A stretch of DNA of 64,000 nt from Paenibacillus antri (GCF_005765165.1 NZ_VCIW01000008.1:62001-126000), one strand, 5' to 3'; shown: positions 28,601 through 37,077, counted from the stretch's first letter. Program-made: numbers and translations. Notes: a model not told the origin generated them from the letters alone.

Positions 28601-29122
28601 CGCATCGACGCCGTCGAAGCCCAGCTCGACGCGTTCGACGGTCTGCGAGGTCGAATGATCCTTCGTTCGCTCGCCGGCCGCGTACCAGTCCGTCCCGTTA
28701 TCCGAGAGGAACAGCTTCGCGTACCGCGGGAGATCGACGGCGGCGTGTCGCTCGCGGAGGAAGCCGCCGACGACGCTGTCGATGTATTTCGCCGATCCGA
28801 GGTCGACGACGATGTCCCTCGCCACCTGCCGGGAAAATCCGTTCCACTCCGCGTTGGCGAAATACGCGTCGCCGACCTTCGAGGCGGCGATCCGGCCGTT
28901 CGTCAGCTCCCGTCCGGGCGTATCCGTGTCGCCGGCGGTACGTACGTCGTAAGGAGCGAGATCCGAATCGGGGACATGCGCGGTAACGGTATAAGGGCGT
29001 TGGAGGGCTACGTTCGTGAATCCGCTTTCGTTCGCGCCGGCGCCCGGAGCCGCGGCCGGGAATAAGGAAACGGCCATCAACGCCGCGAGCGCGGACCGGT
29101 TCACCGTGTTCAGACGTTTCAT
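25631..29122 (-). CDS. secreted DUF4855 domain protein with F5/8C-like and fibronectin III domains
   Basis: The 1163-residue protein has a signal peptide (MKRLNTVNRSALAALMAVS, cut near AGA-NES) and an F5/8 type C-like discoidin region (about 35-200). A DUF4855 domain follows (about 225-590, with HHLYLSYYYPGRPELGDWS and HLELAGFYWYHEE). Then come two similar beta modules, each with a W-K-F-P segment (SQWLKFPMAAGEDW and QHWFKFPIRAGEDW) and a VYYLKVTAKT-type end. A fibronectin III domain lies near the C-terminus. DUF4855 is a TIM-barrel-like family believed to act on carbohydrates; no reaction is established. It follows a solute-binding lipoprotein gene, with a hairpin terminator in between. It probably processes or binds the same glycan at the cell surface. 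Confidence 0.85.
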   Translation of the reverse strand: MKRLNTVNRSALAALMAVSLFPAAAPGAGANESGFTNVALQRPYTVTAHVPDSDLAPYDVRTAGDTDTPGRELTNGRIAASKVGDAYFANAEWNGFSRQVARDIVVDLGSAKYIDSVVGGFLRERHAAVDLPRYAKLFLSDNGTDWYAAGERTKDHSTSQTVERVELGFDGVDATARYVKLEAEVGMFTFMDEIVVNGREPAEGDRPASALPPAPAIVDRPPPTLEDSGGVHHLYLSYYYPGRPELGDWSKEEFKSVVAHTDAAGDRTGWMFDSVLSIPIGGSYFDFDKKPAWDAYLDSLFSANLHFDALDQATGEAKAELGDPDRRTKVVVSIPYLAPDQSAASGSWGEVNGEPLNVLLDEVTPEQSFDARKKIIDWYTGEVERRFAEQGFEHLELAGFYWYHEEIGFATVYEEAIVRHTADRVHALGKKLFWIPFYQANGSTYWEELGFDAVMMQPNYMFKSHFAPNQYSATVDLSRLKNTAATAKRFGLGVEVEGDYHMSWPGWGTDYDGQLYNDEYARRKYYAYLNEYAKAGLNETVTGYYLGAKTVLQGFYNSTDPKVRDIYDETAAFAAGTYTPRTIEETVVPLPAGDSWSNMVQLEAKEGDVYSSYVAIAASQWLKFPMAAGEDWVVTVTPLEGKVGFETRLWGETQTKHSGFSYGKSDSVQSLVISNPTGAATQGVLRVFPETPSAKYKITLSRPVEDGTTQMNALRLPNQQPTAGAASAGQVVWYKLTGKPSYTLTLVPDGTAADFDLALYRDANSGAPEKVSANGAGAYETIQYTNVYADSFVYYLKVTAKTNGTYTIYNGVQPPGEQPELPGDGWETAMTLTAKEGVIYSGQIAGNGQHWFKFPIRAGEDWIVRLRPLGAANTVGGLETRYFHEAPAAVHPHGGFSYNNEWSVLPEHRLLVSQREPNDSFIVVRVTGMTTGGAYELSLERPVEDGASKLSALPLGNAYAALGEATAAGQDIWYKMSGLSQYAVEALPLGGADVDVAMYWNGAYTNVLASSAKPGDAAESFAYANPYDPKFVYFLKVTAKTPGRFVLGTKPGLPVYDVEAPSKPASFAAADVTKTGVTLAWEAASDNVGTVAYDLYRDDALIATVTGTSYADAGLERFTTYRYKLIARDAAGNASEAAVVEAFAFPGEGNANGLKKNEERKGE

Positions 29123-29148
29123 TAATATTCCTCCTTAGGGTAAGAAAG

Positions 29149-29176
29149 AAGGGGATGGATACGATCCCACCCCCTT
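29149..29176 (-). terminator. hairpin between binding-protein and DUF4855 genes
   Basis: A 10-bp stem (29149-29158 with 29167-29176, one G-U pair in minus-strand RNA) and 8-nt loop is followed on the minus strand by CTTTCTT. It may act as a partial terminator that lowers expression of the downstream catabolic genes relative to the binding protein. Confidence 0.65.
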
Positions 29177-29190
29177 GCGTACCTACATGC

Positions 29191-30834
29191 TTACTCCCAA
29201 CGTCCGGAAGTGCCCGCCGCTTTGATCTTTTCGTTCACGTCCTTGATCATCTCGGCGCCCCCCTCGTTCATGTACTTCTGCAGCATCGCGTCCCAGCCTT
29301 CGTCGATCGGCGTCTGGCCGACGATCATCTTCGTTTGCTCCGCGTACATCTTGAAGTACAGATCGAGCTCGTACTTGTTCTTCGGCTCGGAGTACAGCCC
29401 CTTCTCCGGACCGTAGTAGTGCTTGCTCTCCAGATGCATCTTCTCGAACGCCTTCAGCGTGTCGTAATGGAGCGGCTCGCTCTTATACTGTTCCGCGAAT
29501 TGGTTCGCCGCGTCGTTCGGCGCCCATGCGTTCGTATCCGGGAAGTAGTCGGACGGCTTAAGCCCCTTCTCTTCGAGCTCCAGCACGGCGACGCCGTCTT
29601 GCATCTTGTAGCCGGAGCCTTCCTTGCCGCGGAACCAATCGAATTCGGCGTTCGCCGGCGTGCGCTCTTCCGCGGGGTAAAACTTGCGTCCGAAATCGAC
29701 GATCTCGAGAATCCGCTTCACCTTCTCCGGTTGATCCTTCAGCTTCGCGTTCAGCATGACGGCGCGGTACATGCCGGAGTTCGAGGTGAAGCCGAGCGTG
29801 CCGTCCGGCGCCGGGAACGGCGGAATCGGCGCCAGCTTCGCGTTCGGATTGATATCCTTGAGCGCCTGAATGTTGTCCGGACCGACGCCGCCCGGGTAAC
29901 CGATGAACATGCCGCCCTTGCCGGAATAGAACTCCTTGTATGCCTGCCCCCAGTTAATGAGACCGAAGTCCGGCGTGATGGCGCCTTCCTTGTACAGGTC
30001 GGCGAGGAACTTCAGGTGCTCCTTGCGGACGTCGGAGATGATGCCCGGAACGAAGTTGCCGTCCTTGTCCTTGTGGTACCAGGCGAGGAAATCCCAATAC
30101 GCGCCGAAGTGGTACTGCGGGTTAATGTTCTCCGCCATCACCATGCCGTACGTGTCTTTCTTCCCGTTGCCGTCCGGATCGTTATTCGTGAAGGCGAGCG
30201 CCACTTCGCGCAGCTCTTCGTAGCTCGTCGGCATCTTCAGTCCGAGGTTGTCGAGCCAGTCTTGACGGATCATCGGCGTGTTGGAAAATTGCGAAACGTA
30301 GTAGCCCGGAAGCTCATAGATGTGTCCGTTCACCGTCGCCGCGTTAATCGCGAAGTCCGGCAGCAGCTTGAACGTCTCGTAGTCGTCGATATACTCCTCG
30401 AGCGGCAGGAATGCGCCTTGCGCTGCCCACTTGTAGAAGTTCGGCTCCATCGGGTTTTCCATGATGAGAATGTCCGGCATGTCGCCGCCGGCGACCGTGA
30501 CGGACAGCTTCTGATCGTAATCGTCGCGGCTGACGTAGGTCGGCTGCCAATCGACGTTGAACCGCTCGTTGATCATCTGAATGCCGGCGCCGCCCGCCGG
30601 AGGAAGCTTGCCGTAGCGGAAGTCGAGCATCGTGATCGTGAACTTCTCCTCGCTCTTCGTCTCGGCCGCGGCCGGCTGCTCCTTCGTCTCGCTCGGCGCG
30701 GCTTCCGGCGCAGGCGCCGGAGCTGCGTTCTCCTGCTCCGCCGCGCCGCCGTTCCCGCCGCTGCAAGCGGCGAGCCCCGCGCACAGCGCCGTGACGAGGG
30801 CCAATTGCAAAGTCGTATTCAACCGTTGTTTCAT
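29191..30834 (-). CDS. extracellular sugar-binding lipoprotein of an ABC importer
   Basis: The 547-residue lipoprotein has lipobox LAAC with Cys24, an Ala/Pro/Glu-rich linker and a solute-binding fold. Segments DNLGLKMPTSYEELREVALAF and NNDPDGNGKKDTYGM are typical of Paenibacillus LplA-like proteins. It is the third component gene after two permeases on the minus strand, the reverse of the order in the 11.9-kb importer. A hairpin with a T-rich tail lies 15 bp after its stop. The cargo is probably a glycan fragment handled by the DUF4855 protein and the downstream enzymes. Confidence 0.92.
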   Translation of the reverse strand: MKQRLNTTLQLALVTALCAGLAACSGGNGGAAEQENAAPAPAPEAAPSETKEQPAAAETKSEEKFTITMLDFRYGKLPPAGGAGIQMINERFNVDWQPTYVSRDDYDQKLSVTVAGGDMPDILIMENPMEPNFYKWAAQGAFLPLEEYIDDYETFKLLPDFAINAATVNGHIYELPGYYVSQFSNTPMIRQDWLDNLGLKMPTSYEELREVALAFTNNDPDGNGKKDTYGMVMAENINPQYHFGAYWDFLAWYHKDKDGNFVPGIISDVRKEHLKFLADLYKEGAITPDFGLINWGQAYKEFYSGKGGMFIGYPGGVGPDNIQALKDINPNAKLAPIPPFPAPDGTLGFTSNSGMYRAVMLNAKLKDQPEKVKRILEIVDFGRKFYPAEERTPANAEFDWFRGKEGSGYKMQDGVAVLELEEKGLKPSDYFPDTNAWAPNDAANQFAEQYKSEPLHYDTLKAFEKMHLESKHYYGPEKGLYSEPKNKYELDLYFKMYAEQTKMIVGQTPIDEGWDAMLQKYMNEGGAEMIKDVNEKIKAAGTSGRWE

Positions 30835-30899
30835 GCGAACCTCTCCCTTTTTCGGTCATTATGGAAAAATTCAATTCATTACCGGATGCCCCTTGCAAC

Positions 30900-31769
30900 T
30901 TACCCCTTCACCGCGCCAAGCATCACTCCCTTCGCGAAGTGCTTTTGCAGGAACGGATACACGATCAGAATCGGCACCGTCGCGACGAGCAGCGCCGCCA
31001 TCTGTATCGTCTCGGGCGGCGGCATCTGCTCGACCATCTCCGTCGCGACGCGGAGCGTGTTCGTCTCGTTCACGACCACGAGCTGGCGCAGCACCACTTG
31101 CACGGGCCACTTCTCCGGCGAATTCATGTACAACAAGCCGCCGAAGTAATTGTTCCAGTGGCCTACCGCGTAAAACAGCCCGAACGCGGCTAGAGCGGGT
31201 TTGGACAACGGGAGAACGATCCTGGCGAAAATGCCGAGGTCCGTCGCGCCGTCCATGACGGCCGATTCGACGACTTCCCCTGGGATGCTCAGGAAAAATT
31301 GCCGCATGACGATCAGATTGAACGGGCTGATGGCGACCGGAAGAATAAGCGCCCAAATGCTGTTGATCAGTCCCGTCTCCTTCACGACGATGTACGTCGG
31401 GATCAGTCCCGCCGGAAACAGCAGAGCGAACAGGACTAGAACGAGAACCGGCTTTCGGCCGACGACGGGCCGGGATAACGCGTATCCCATCGAAGACGTG
31501 AACAGCAGGTTTACGATCGTCCCGAGGATCGTCACGTAGATCGTAAAGAAGATCGACCGGATGAACGCGTCCGACTTAAAGATGTAGTCGTACGCGTCGA
31601 ACACCCACTGCTTCGGCCAAATCAAGAAGTCGGCCTGGATGAACTCTTTATAAGAAGAGAACGACACGGCGAACACATAAAGGAACGGGAACAGCATGAA
31701 CGCCCCGATCAGCGTAAGAAGCGTCGCGTTGACGACTTGGAACGTTTTCCCGCTTGCGCTTTCTTTCAT
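30900..31769 (-). CDS. LplC/YtcP-type sugar ABC permease
   Basis: This 289-residue six-helix permease has the EAA loop region VVESAVMDGATDLGIFARIVLPLS and the family's C-terminal signature LQKHFAKGVMLGAVKG. It follows the LplB-type gene by 18 bp and precedes the binding protein. It forms one half of the importer channel; an ATPase gene is absent, as usual for this family. Confidence 0.93.
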   Translation of the reverse strand: MKESASGKTFQVVNATLLTLIGAFMLFPFLYVFAVSFSSYKEFIQADFLIWPKQWVFDAYDYIFKSDAFIRSIFFTIYVTILGTIVNLLFTSSMGYALSRPVVGRKPVLVLVLFALLFPAGLIPTYIVVKETGLINSIWALILPVAISPFNLIVMRQFFLSIPGEVVESAVMDGATDLGIFARIVLPLSKPALAAFGLFYAVGHWNNYFGGLLYMNSPEKWPVQVVLRQLVVVNETNTLRVATEMVEQMPPPETIQMAALLVATVPILIVYPFLQKHFAKGVMLGAVKG

Positions 31770-31787
31770 CTCGAACCTCCTCGCGGT

Positions 31788-32696
31788 TTAATAGACGCCG
31801 TCCTGGCCGAATCGCTTGGCCAGCCGGTTCGCGCCCCAGACGAGACCGAACCCGACGACGCCTTTGAACAATCCGACGGCCGTGGCGAAGCTGTAATCCG
31901 ACTGTACGATGCCCTTGAAGTAGACGTACGTATCGAGCACGTTCCCCTGCTCCATAACGAATGGGTTGAGCATGAGGAAAATCTGCTCGAAGCCGGTGTC
32001 GAGCACCGTGCCGAGGCGCAGGATGAGCAGGATAACGATCGTGCTGCGCAGCGCCGGCAGCGTAATATGCCATATTTTCCGGAAGCGCCCCGCTCCGTCC
32101 ATGACGGCGGCTTCGTACAGCTGCGGGTCGACGCCCGCCAAGGCGGCGAGGAAGATGACCGTCCCCCAGCCCGCTTCCTTCCAGATGACCTGAAGGACGA
32201 TCAACGGCTTGAAGAACGCCGGATCCGACAGGAACGGGATCGGATCGATGCCGAAGTACGTGCCCAGGAAGGAGTTGATGACGCCGCTGCCGCGCAGGAA
32301 GATGACGCAGATGCCGACGACGATGACCCACGACATGAAGTGCGGCAGGTACACGATCGATTGGAGAATTCCCTTGAACCAACCGTTGCTTCGAAGCTCG
32401 TTCAACATAATCGCCAGAATGATCGGCGCGGGGAACGCGAACGCGATCTGCAGGAACGAGATGTTTAAAGTGTTCCATAACACTTGAACGATCTCGTAGT
32501 CTTCGAAGATGACGGCGAAATGCTTCATGCCGACCCACGGGCTTTCCAAGAAGCCTAGAAAGGGACTGAAATCTTGAAACGCAATGACCGATCCTACCAG
32601 CGGAAGGTACTTGTAGATGAGAAAGTAAGCCAGTCCCGGCAACATCAGCAGGATCAAAAACCGATCCCGATACAACCGCTTCAGCCAGAATTGCAT
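31788..32696 (-). CDS. LplB-type sugar ABC permease
   Basis: ATG 32696 is chosen: AAGGAGG lies 7 nt upstream and the product (302 residues) begins MQFWLKRLYRDRFLILLMLP, the expected permease start. The frame stays open upstream to 34067, but that extension is antisense to part of the AraC gene region and has no permease character. EAA loop: YEAAVMDGAGRFRKIWHITLPAL. First gene of the minus-strand importer operon; a terminator of the AraC gene separates it from 32867. Confidence 0.93.
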   Translation of the reverse strand: MQFWLKRLYRDRFLILLMLPGLAYFLIYKYLPLVGSVIAFQDFSPFLGFLESPWVGMKHFAVIFEDYEIVQVLWNTLNISFLQIAFAFPAPIILAIMLNELRSNGWFKGILQSIVYLPHFMSWVIVVGICVIFLRGSGVINSFLGTYFGIDPIPFLSDPAFFKPLIVLQVIWKEAGWGTVIFLAALAGVDPQLYEAAVMDGAGRFRKIWHITLPALRSTIVILLILRLGTVLDTGFEQIFLMLNPFVMEQGNVLDTYVYFKGIVQSDYSFATAVGLFKGVVGFGLVWGANRLAKRFGQDGVY

Positions 32697-32830
32697 CCCG
32701 GCGCCTCCTTGTCGTCGTTGAATGGTTGACCCTCGCTTGACTCTGCCATCACTGTAATACAGCTCCGATTTACATGCATTTATCCGTTCATTCCGCCTCC
32801 GCATCAACGGATAAAAGGGCGTATATAAAG

Positions 32831-32860
32831 AAAAAAGCGGCTCCCCGCAAAGGGAACCGC
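32831..32860 (-). terminator. rho-independent terminator after AraC sensor
   Basis: A 9-bp stem (32837-32845 with 32852-32860, one G-U pair) and 6-nt loop is followed on the minus strand by six T residues. It lies 7 bp after the AraC stop, so the importer operon at 32.7 kb needs its own promoter in 32697-32830. Confidence 0.88.
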
Positions 32861-32866
32861 CGCCGT

Positions 32867-35143
32867 TCACGCGCCTCGAAGCGTTCTGCGATACTGCGCA
32901 GGCGGCACGCCGACCACCTGCTTGAAGATGCGTGTGAAGTTCTGAACCGTCGTATATCGTAGCCGTTCCGCGATCGTCTTGATCGGCAGATCGGAATGCT
33001 CGAGCCAATACTTCGCTTTCTCCATCCGGTAGGCGATCAAGTAGTCCGCATAGGGGACGCCGGTAACCTCCTTGAACATGCGGCTGAGCTGCGTGGGACT
33101 CAGCCGCGCGATGTCCGCGAGCTGCTGCAGCGACAGGTCGGTTTCGAAGTGCGCATGGATATACTGCAGCACCTGATCGATGCGGCTCTTCTCGTCCCGC
33201 TCCTCGCGAAGCCGCGACGCGATCGCCGGAAACACCTCTTCCCGCAGCCAAGCGGCCGCTTCGTACACGGTGTGAAAGCGAGAGATGCGTTGATACAAAT
33301 TTTCTTCGAAAATGTCGTTCGCGTCCGCCCCGATCTCGTGCAGCTGATGCGCGAGCTCCCCGATGAAATACGACAGCAGCCCCCTCGCGGTCTGCACGTC
33401 CGTAATCCGGGCCGGCAGCGCTTCGACGAAGGCGTCCAGCTCTTCTCGGGCGCGCTCCGTCTGCGCGAGCGCCGCGGCGGTGGCGATGTTCTTCAGCTCG
33501 CGAATCCATTGCCGTTCGAGCAGCGGCGCCGACCGCTCGATATCGCGATGCGAAATCGTCAGATTCGGTCCGAGCAGCATGCGGAACTCGAGCAGCGACC
33601 GCGCTTCCTGGTATAAGCCGGGGATGGCGCCGATGCCGATCCGCGTCGCGCTGAACGTGACCGTGATCGTATTCTTCAAATATTTCTGCACGATCTCCCG
33701 CATCTGCTTCGCGAGCGGCTCGAACGAAGCCGCCACCCTTTCCGGCTCGCCGTCCGTCCCGACGATCAGCGCGATCTGCTCGGGGTTCGGCGACGCGATC
33801 GTAATCGCGATGTCCGGCGTCGAATATTCGACGCATAGCTCCTCCACGATTTTCCGGAACGCGAACATGAACAGCGCTCGATCGCGCTCGCCGAACCTGC
33901 GGCGGAACGACGACGAGTCGTCCCACTCCACGACGCCGACGCAATACTTGCGGCGCTGAAGCAATCCGCCGGCGCCCGGATGCTTGAGGAACTCCTCCTC
34001 GGACGTCACGCCCCATAGAAGACCTAAGAGCAAGTTTTCCTGAATATGCGGCAGATTGCTGTTCCATTGCTGCTGCAAATCTTTGTTTTGCTTCTCCATG
34101 CGCTGGATATAGGCTTCCACCGCAACCAGATCCTTCGACGACGGCTCATGCGCCTGTGTCTGGGTTTGCTGCGAGACGCGCTGGAACAGCCGCTTGATCG
34201 GCGAGTACAGCCGCCGCGAGCCGAGGAAGGCGATCAGCCCCCACACGAGCGCAAGAGCGAGCGCCATCCAAGCCGTCACGATTTGGATGCGCTTCGATTT
34301 ATCGGTCAGCTGGCTCTCCGGCGTCAAGGCGACGAACGACCAATCCGACAATTCGGAATCGAGCGAGCTCAGCCGATAGGCCGTGCCGTCCGCCGATGCA
34401 TACGCGCTCCGCTCGAACGCGTCCGGCGGGAAGAACGCCGCGCGCTTCGACTCGTCGACGACGTTGTCCGCGATGACCCTTCCGTGCCGGTCGACGATGT
34501 ACAGCTCTCGCCCCGAGCCGGTTTGGAACTGCTCCAGCTGCCGAATCAAAGCGTCGATCGGCACATGCAGCACGATCGACCCGTATGACGGCGTCGTGAA
34601 TACCGGCACCGGCCGCACCAAGACGATCTCGTTCCGCTCCGCGGCGCGTTCGGGGTACAGCAGCGTCGAACCGATCGGATCCGGGTCGACCACGCCGCTC
34701 TCGCCGGATAACGGGAAGTCCGACAACGGCACCAAGCCGTACAAGTTCGAATACACCATGTCGAAGCTCGTGAATACGAGCGATACGTCATACGGGAACG
34801 GAGCGGACGCCCGCATTCGCGCCACTTCGTCGATCGCCGCCCGCGTCTCCTCGTAATGCGCCATCGACGGACCGAGCCGCATCGCCTGTACGACCGACTC
34901 CTGCGTAGCCAGCTGGACGGAGACGCGATCGGCCTCTCTGTAAAAGTCGTCGATCTGCCGCTGCAGATGCTGCAATAAAATCTGGTGATGGCGGTCGACT
35001 TCCTTCTGCATGCTCATAGAGGCGATATACGAGGATACCGCCCCTAATATTAATATGGGCACGATGCTCAAGAGCAAAGAATAGTAGAGAAGCTTATGTC
35101 GAAACGAAATATTGTTCAAAAAATAGGAGCGCTTCCTATTCAC
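32867..35143 (-). CDS. membrane-anchored AraC-family sensor-regulator
   Basis: The 758-residue protein starts at GTG 35143, within the end of the DeoR gene (8-bp overlap) after GGGAGGGTTCGA. It has a first membrane helix (about 20-40), an extracytoplasmic Cache-type sensor, a second helix around 280-300 and a C-terminal AraC double helix-turn-helix (SLQQLADIARLSPTQLSRMFKEV, then PIKTIAERLRYTTVQNFTRIFKQ). It should sense an extracellular sugar signal and activate the importer genes directly downstream. Coupling to a DeoR-type regulator suggests dual control by an external cue and an internal sugar phosphate. Confidence 0.9.
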   Translation of the reverse strand: MNRKRSYFLNNISFRHKLLYYSLLLSIVPILILGAVSSYIASMSMQKEVDRHHQILLQHLQRQIDDFYREADRVSVQLATQESVVQAMRLGPSMAHYEETRAAIDEVARMRASAPFPYDVSLVFTSFDMVYSNLYGLVPLSDFPLSGESGVVDPDPIGSTLLYPERAAERNEIVLVRPVPVFTTPSYGSIVLHVPIDALIRQLEQFQTGSGRELYIVDRHGRVIADNVVDESKRAAFFPPDAFERSAYASADGTAYRLSSLDSELSDWSFVALTPESQLTDKSKRIQIVTAWMALALALVWGLIAFLGSRRLYSPIKRLFQRVSQQTQTQAHEPSSKDLVAVEAYIQRMEKQNKDLQQQWNSNLPHIQENLLLGLLWGVTSEEEFLKHPGAGGLLQRRKYCVGVVEWDDSSSFRRRFGERDRALFMFAFRKIVEELCVEYSTPDIAITIASPNPEQIALIVGTDGEPERVAASFEPLAKQMREIVQKYLKNTITVTFSATRIGIGAIPGLYQEARSLLEFRMLLGPNLTISHRDIERSAPLLERQWIRELKNIATAAALAQTERAREELDAFVEALPARITDVQTARGLLSYFIGELAHQLHEIGADANDIFEENLYQRISRFHTVYEAAAWLREEVFPAIASRLREERDEKSRIDQVLQYIHAHFETDLSLQQLADIARLSPTQLSRMFKEVTGVPYADYLIAYRMEKAKYWLEHSDLPIKTIAERLRYTTVQNFTRIFKQVVGVPPAQYRRTLRGA

Positions 35144-35957
35144 TCGAACCCTCCCGCTTTCTCGGTGAATTGAGCTTCGCGCGGCCTCCGTCCGTCTCTC
35201 CGTCGGCCACGATGACCTGTACGCCGGATTCGGCGAGGAATTGCAGCATGGCGGGGTCGGCTTCGCGATCCGTCACGAGAACGGACAACTCCTCCGCCGC
35301 CGCGACGCGATGGAACGCCGTGACGCCCAGCTTCGTGGAATCGGCCATCGCGATCGTCTCCTTCGCCCGCTGCATCATCAGGCGGCGAAGATCGGCCTCT
35401 TCCACATGATAATCGGTAAGCCCGTTCGCGGAAAGCCCCCCCACCCCGATGAACGCCTTATCGGCGAAGAACGTCTCCAGCGCGTGGCGGGCCGGCGCGC
35501 CGGATACGGACAAATCCCCCGGACGGATGAAGCCGCCGCACAAGATGACCTTGGCGGAGGGATGATGCGCCAATTCCATCGCGACGGGCACCGAATTCGT
35601 AATGATCCGAAGCTCGCGGTGCGCGTGCAATTGTCTTGCGAACAGAAGGGCCGTCGTACCGACGTCGATAAACAGCGAATCGCCCGCCTCGACCAAGTCG
35701 GCGCATCGCTTCGCGATGGCCTGCTTCTCCGCGACCAGGGAGTCCGCCCGTTCGGAGTACGCCGGTTCGACGCCCGTCTTGTGCAGCGTCGCGCCGCCGT
35801 GCACCTTCCGGACATGGCCGAGCCGCTCCAATTCGTAGAGATCTCTCCGGACCGTCTCCCGGGTGACGCCGAAGCGTTCGGTCAACTCCTGAATTTTCAC
35901 CGTCCCCTTCTCGCGAAGCAGACGCAGCACCTCGGCCAGCCGTTCCTCCTGGAGCAT
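35136..35957 (-). CDS. DeoR/GlpR-family transcriptional regulator
   Basis: ATG 35957 follows GGGAGGG by 7 nt; an in-frame ATG at 35996 has no such site. The 273-residue protein has an N-terminal winged helix (KIQELTERFGVTRETVRRDLYELERLGHVRKVHGGA) and the DeoR sensor domain (DVGTTALLFARQL, CGGFIRPGDLSVSG, MADSTKLG). The family is a repressor relieved by phosphorylated sugars. It is divergent from two metallophosphoesterase genes and heads the AraC/importer operon. Two TGTTGC repeats 12 bp apart lie in the divergent region, one of them at its own -35 position. Confidence 0.93.
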   Translation of the reverse strand: MLQEERLAEVLRLLREKGTVKIQELTERFGVTRETVRRDLYELERLGHVRKVHGGATLHKTGVEPAYSERADSLVAEKQAIAKRCADLVEAGDSLFIDVGTTALLFARQLHAHRELRIITNSVPVAMELAHHPSAKVILCGGFIRPGDLSVSGAPARHALETFFADKAFIGVGGLSANGLTDYHVEEADLRRLMMQRAKETIAMADSTKLGVTAFHRVAAAEELSVLVTDREADPAMLQFLAESGVQVIVADGETDGGRAKLNSPRKREGSSE

Positions 35958-35984
35958 ACTCGGACCCTCCCCTTTCTTACCCAA

Positions 35985-36050
35985 AGTATACACCATTATT
36001 TTGCATTTTGTTGCTTTTTCTGTTGCCTTGGTTTTCTTTTTTGCTATGAT
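35985..36050. promoter_or_regulatory. divergent promoters and candidate DeoR operator
   Basis: On the plus strand TTGCCT (36023-36028), 16 bp and TATGAT (36045-36050) form a promoter for the metallophosphoesterase genes. On the minus strand TATACT (35990-35985) is a likely -10 for deoR. TGTTGC is repeated at 36009-36014 and 36021-36026 within a T-rich tract: the first copy falls in the minus -35 zone, the second in the plus -35. A shared operator for the DeoR protein is inferred. Confidence 0.55.
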
Positions 36051-36094
36051 GAGAGGAGCAAGGCATATCGTCTTCTATAGGAGGCAGCGCTACG

Positions 36095-37060
36095 ATGAGC
36101 GACGGACTTACGTTACGCCCGGACGGCAGCTTTACGATCGTGCAATTTACGGATGTACATTGGAAGAACGGAGATGAGAAGGACTTCCGCAGCGAAGCGC
36201 TGATGCGGAACGTGCTCGCGGCGGAGGCGCCCGATCTGGTCGTGTATACGGGCGACTTGATTCAAGCCGCTCATTGCCTCGACCCGCTTGCGGCCATTCG
36301 ATCCGCGGTCCGCGCCGCCGAGGAGAGCCGCATTCCTTGGGCCGCCGTCTTCGGCAACCATGACCCCGAAGGGACGGCCACGCGGCTCGAGCTGCTCGGC
36401 GCTCTGCAAGAGGGCAGCTATTGCCGCATGGAACGAGGGCCCGAAGACATTCACGGCGTCGGGAATTATGTGCTCGACGTCGTCGACCCGTCCGACGGGG
36501 CGGAAGCCGCCAGTCTGTACTTCTTCGACTCGGGCATGAACGCGCCGCATTCGGTCGGCGGCTACGACTGGGTCCGATCGGATCAGGTCGAGTGGTTCCG
36601 GGCGCAAGCGCTTGCCCGACGCGCGCGGCGGGCAGACGCGTCGCCGTCTCTAGCCTTCCTCCATATCCCGTTCCCGGAATATAACGACGTCTGGAATCAC
36701 CGCGTCTGCTACGGCTCTAAATACGAAGCGGTCTGCTGCCCGAGGGTCAACAGCGGACTGTTCTCCGCCTTCGTGGAGGACGGCACCGTTCGCGGCGTCT
36801 TCGCCGGGCACGATCACGTGAACGACTATTGGGGGGAGCTGCATGGCGTAGGGCTCTATTACGGTCGCGCGACGGGGTATAACACGTACGGCCGCGAGGG
36901 ATTCCCGAGAGGCGCTCGCGTCATCCAGCTCCGCCGCATCGAGGGCGAGCTCCGGCTGGGAAGCTGGCTGCGCCTGGACGACGGCACGCGGGTCGACGTG
37001 CAGGAGCCCCATCCGCCCGCCGCGGAGAGTTGGGATCCGTATATCGAAGCGGGCGTATAA
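36095..37060 (+). CDS. metallophosphoesterase (purple acid phosphatase-like)
   Basis: The 321-residue protein starts at ATG 36095 after AGGAGG (9-nt spacing). It has the calcineurin-like metal motifs in order: FTDVHW (D-x-H), VYTGDL (GD), FGNHDPEG (GNHD), a middle histidine in FLHIPF, and AGHDHVND (GH-x-H). No signal peptide is visible, so it should act in the cytoplasm. It resembles DcrA-like phosphohydrolases. Divergent transcription from DeoR suggests it is induced with the sugar pathway, perhaps to hydrolyse a phosphodiester or accumulating sugar phosphate. Confidence 0.9.
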   Translation: MSDGLTLRPDGSFTIVQFTDVHWKNGDEKDFRSEALMRNVLAAEAPDLVVYTGDLIQAAHCLDPLAAIRSAVRAAEESRIPWAAVFGNHDPEGTATRLELLGALQEGSYCRMERGPEDIHGVGNYVLDVVDPSDGAEAASLYFFDSGMNAPHSVGGYDWVRSDQVEWFRAQALARRARRADASPSLAFLHIPFPEYNDVWNHRVCYGSKYEAVCCPRVNSGLFSAFVEDGTVRGVFAGHDHVNDYWGELHGVGLYYGRATGYNTYGREGFPRGARVIQLRRIEGELRLGSWLRLDDGTRVDVQEPHPPAAESWDPYIEAGV

Positions 37061-37077
37061 GGAGGGTATCGGCAGGC

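Noticed and set aside
29155-31149. 664-codon plus-strand frame over binding-protein and permease genes
   Set aside because: Antisense to two genes with clear family motifs; low-complexity Arg/Val composition.
32697-34067. Long N-terminal extension of the LplB-type permease at 31788
   Set aside because: The extension runs through the AraC gene in another frame and a terminator; the permease has a strong start at 32696.
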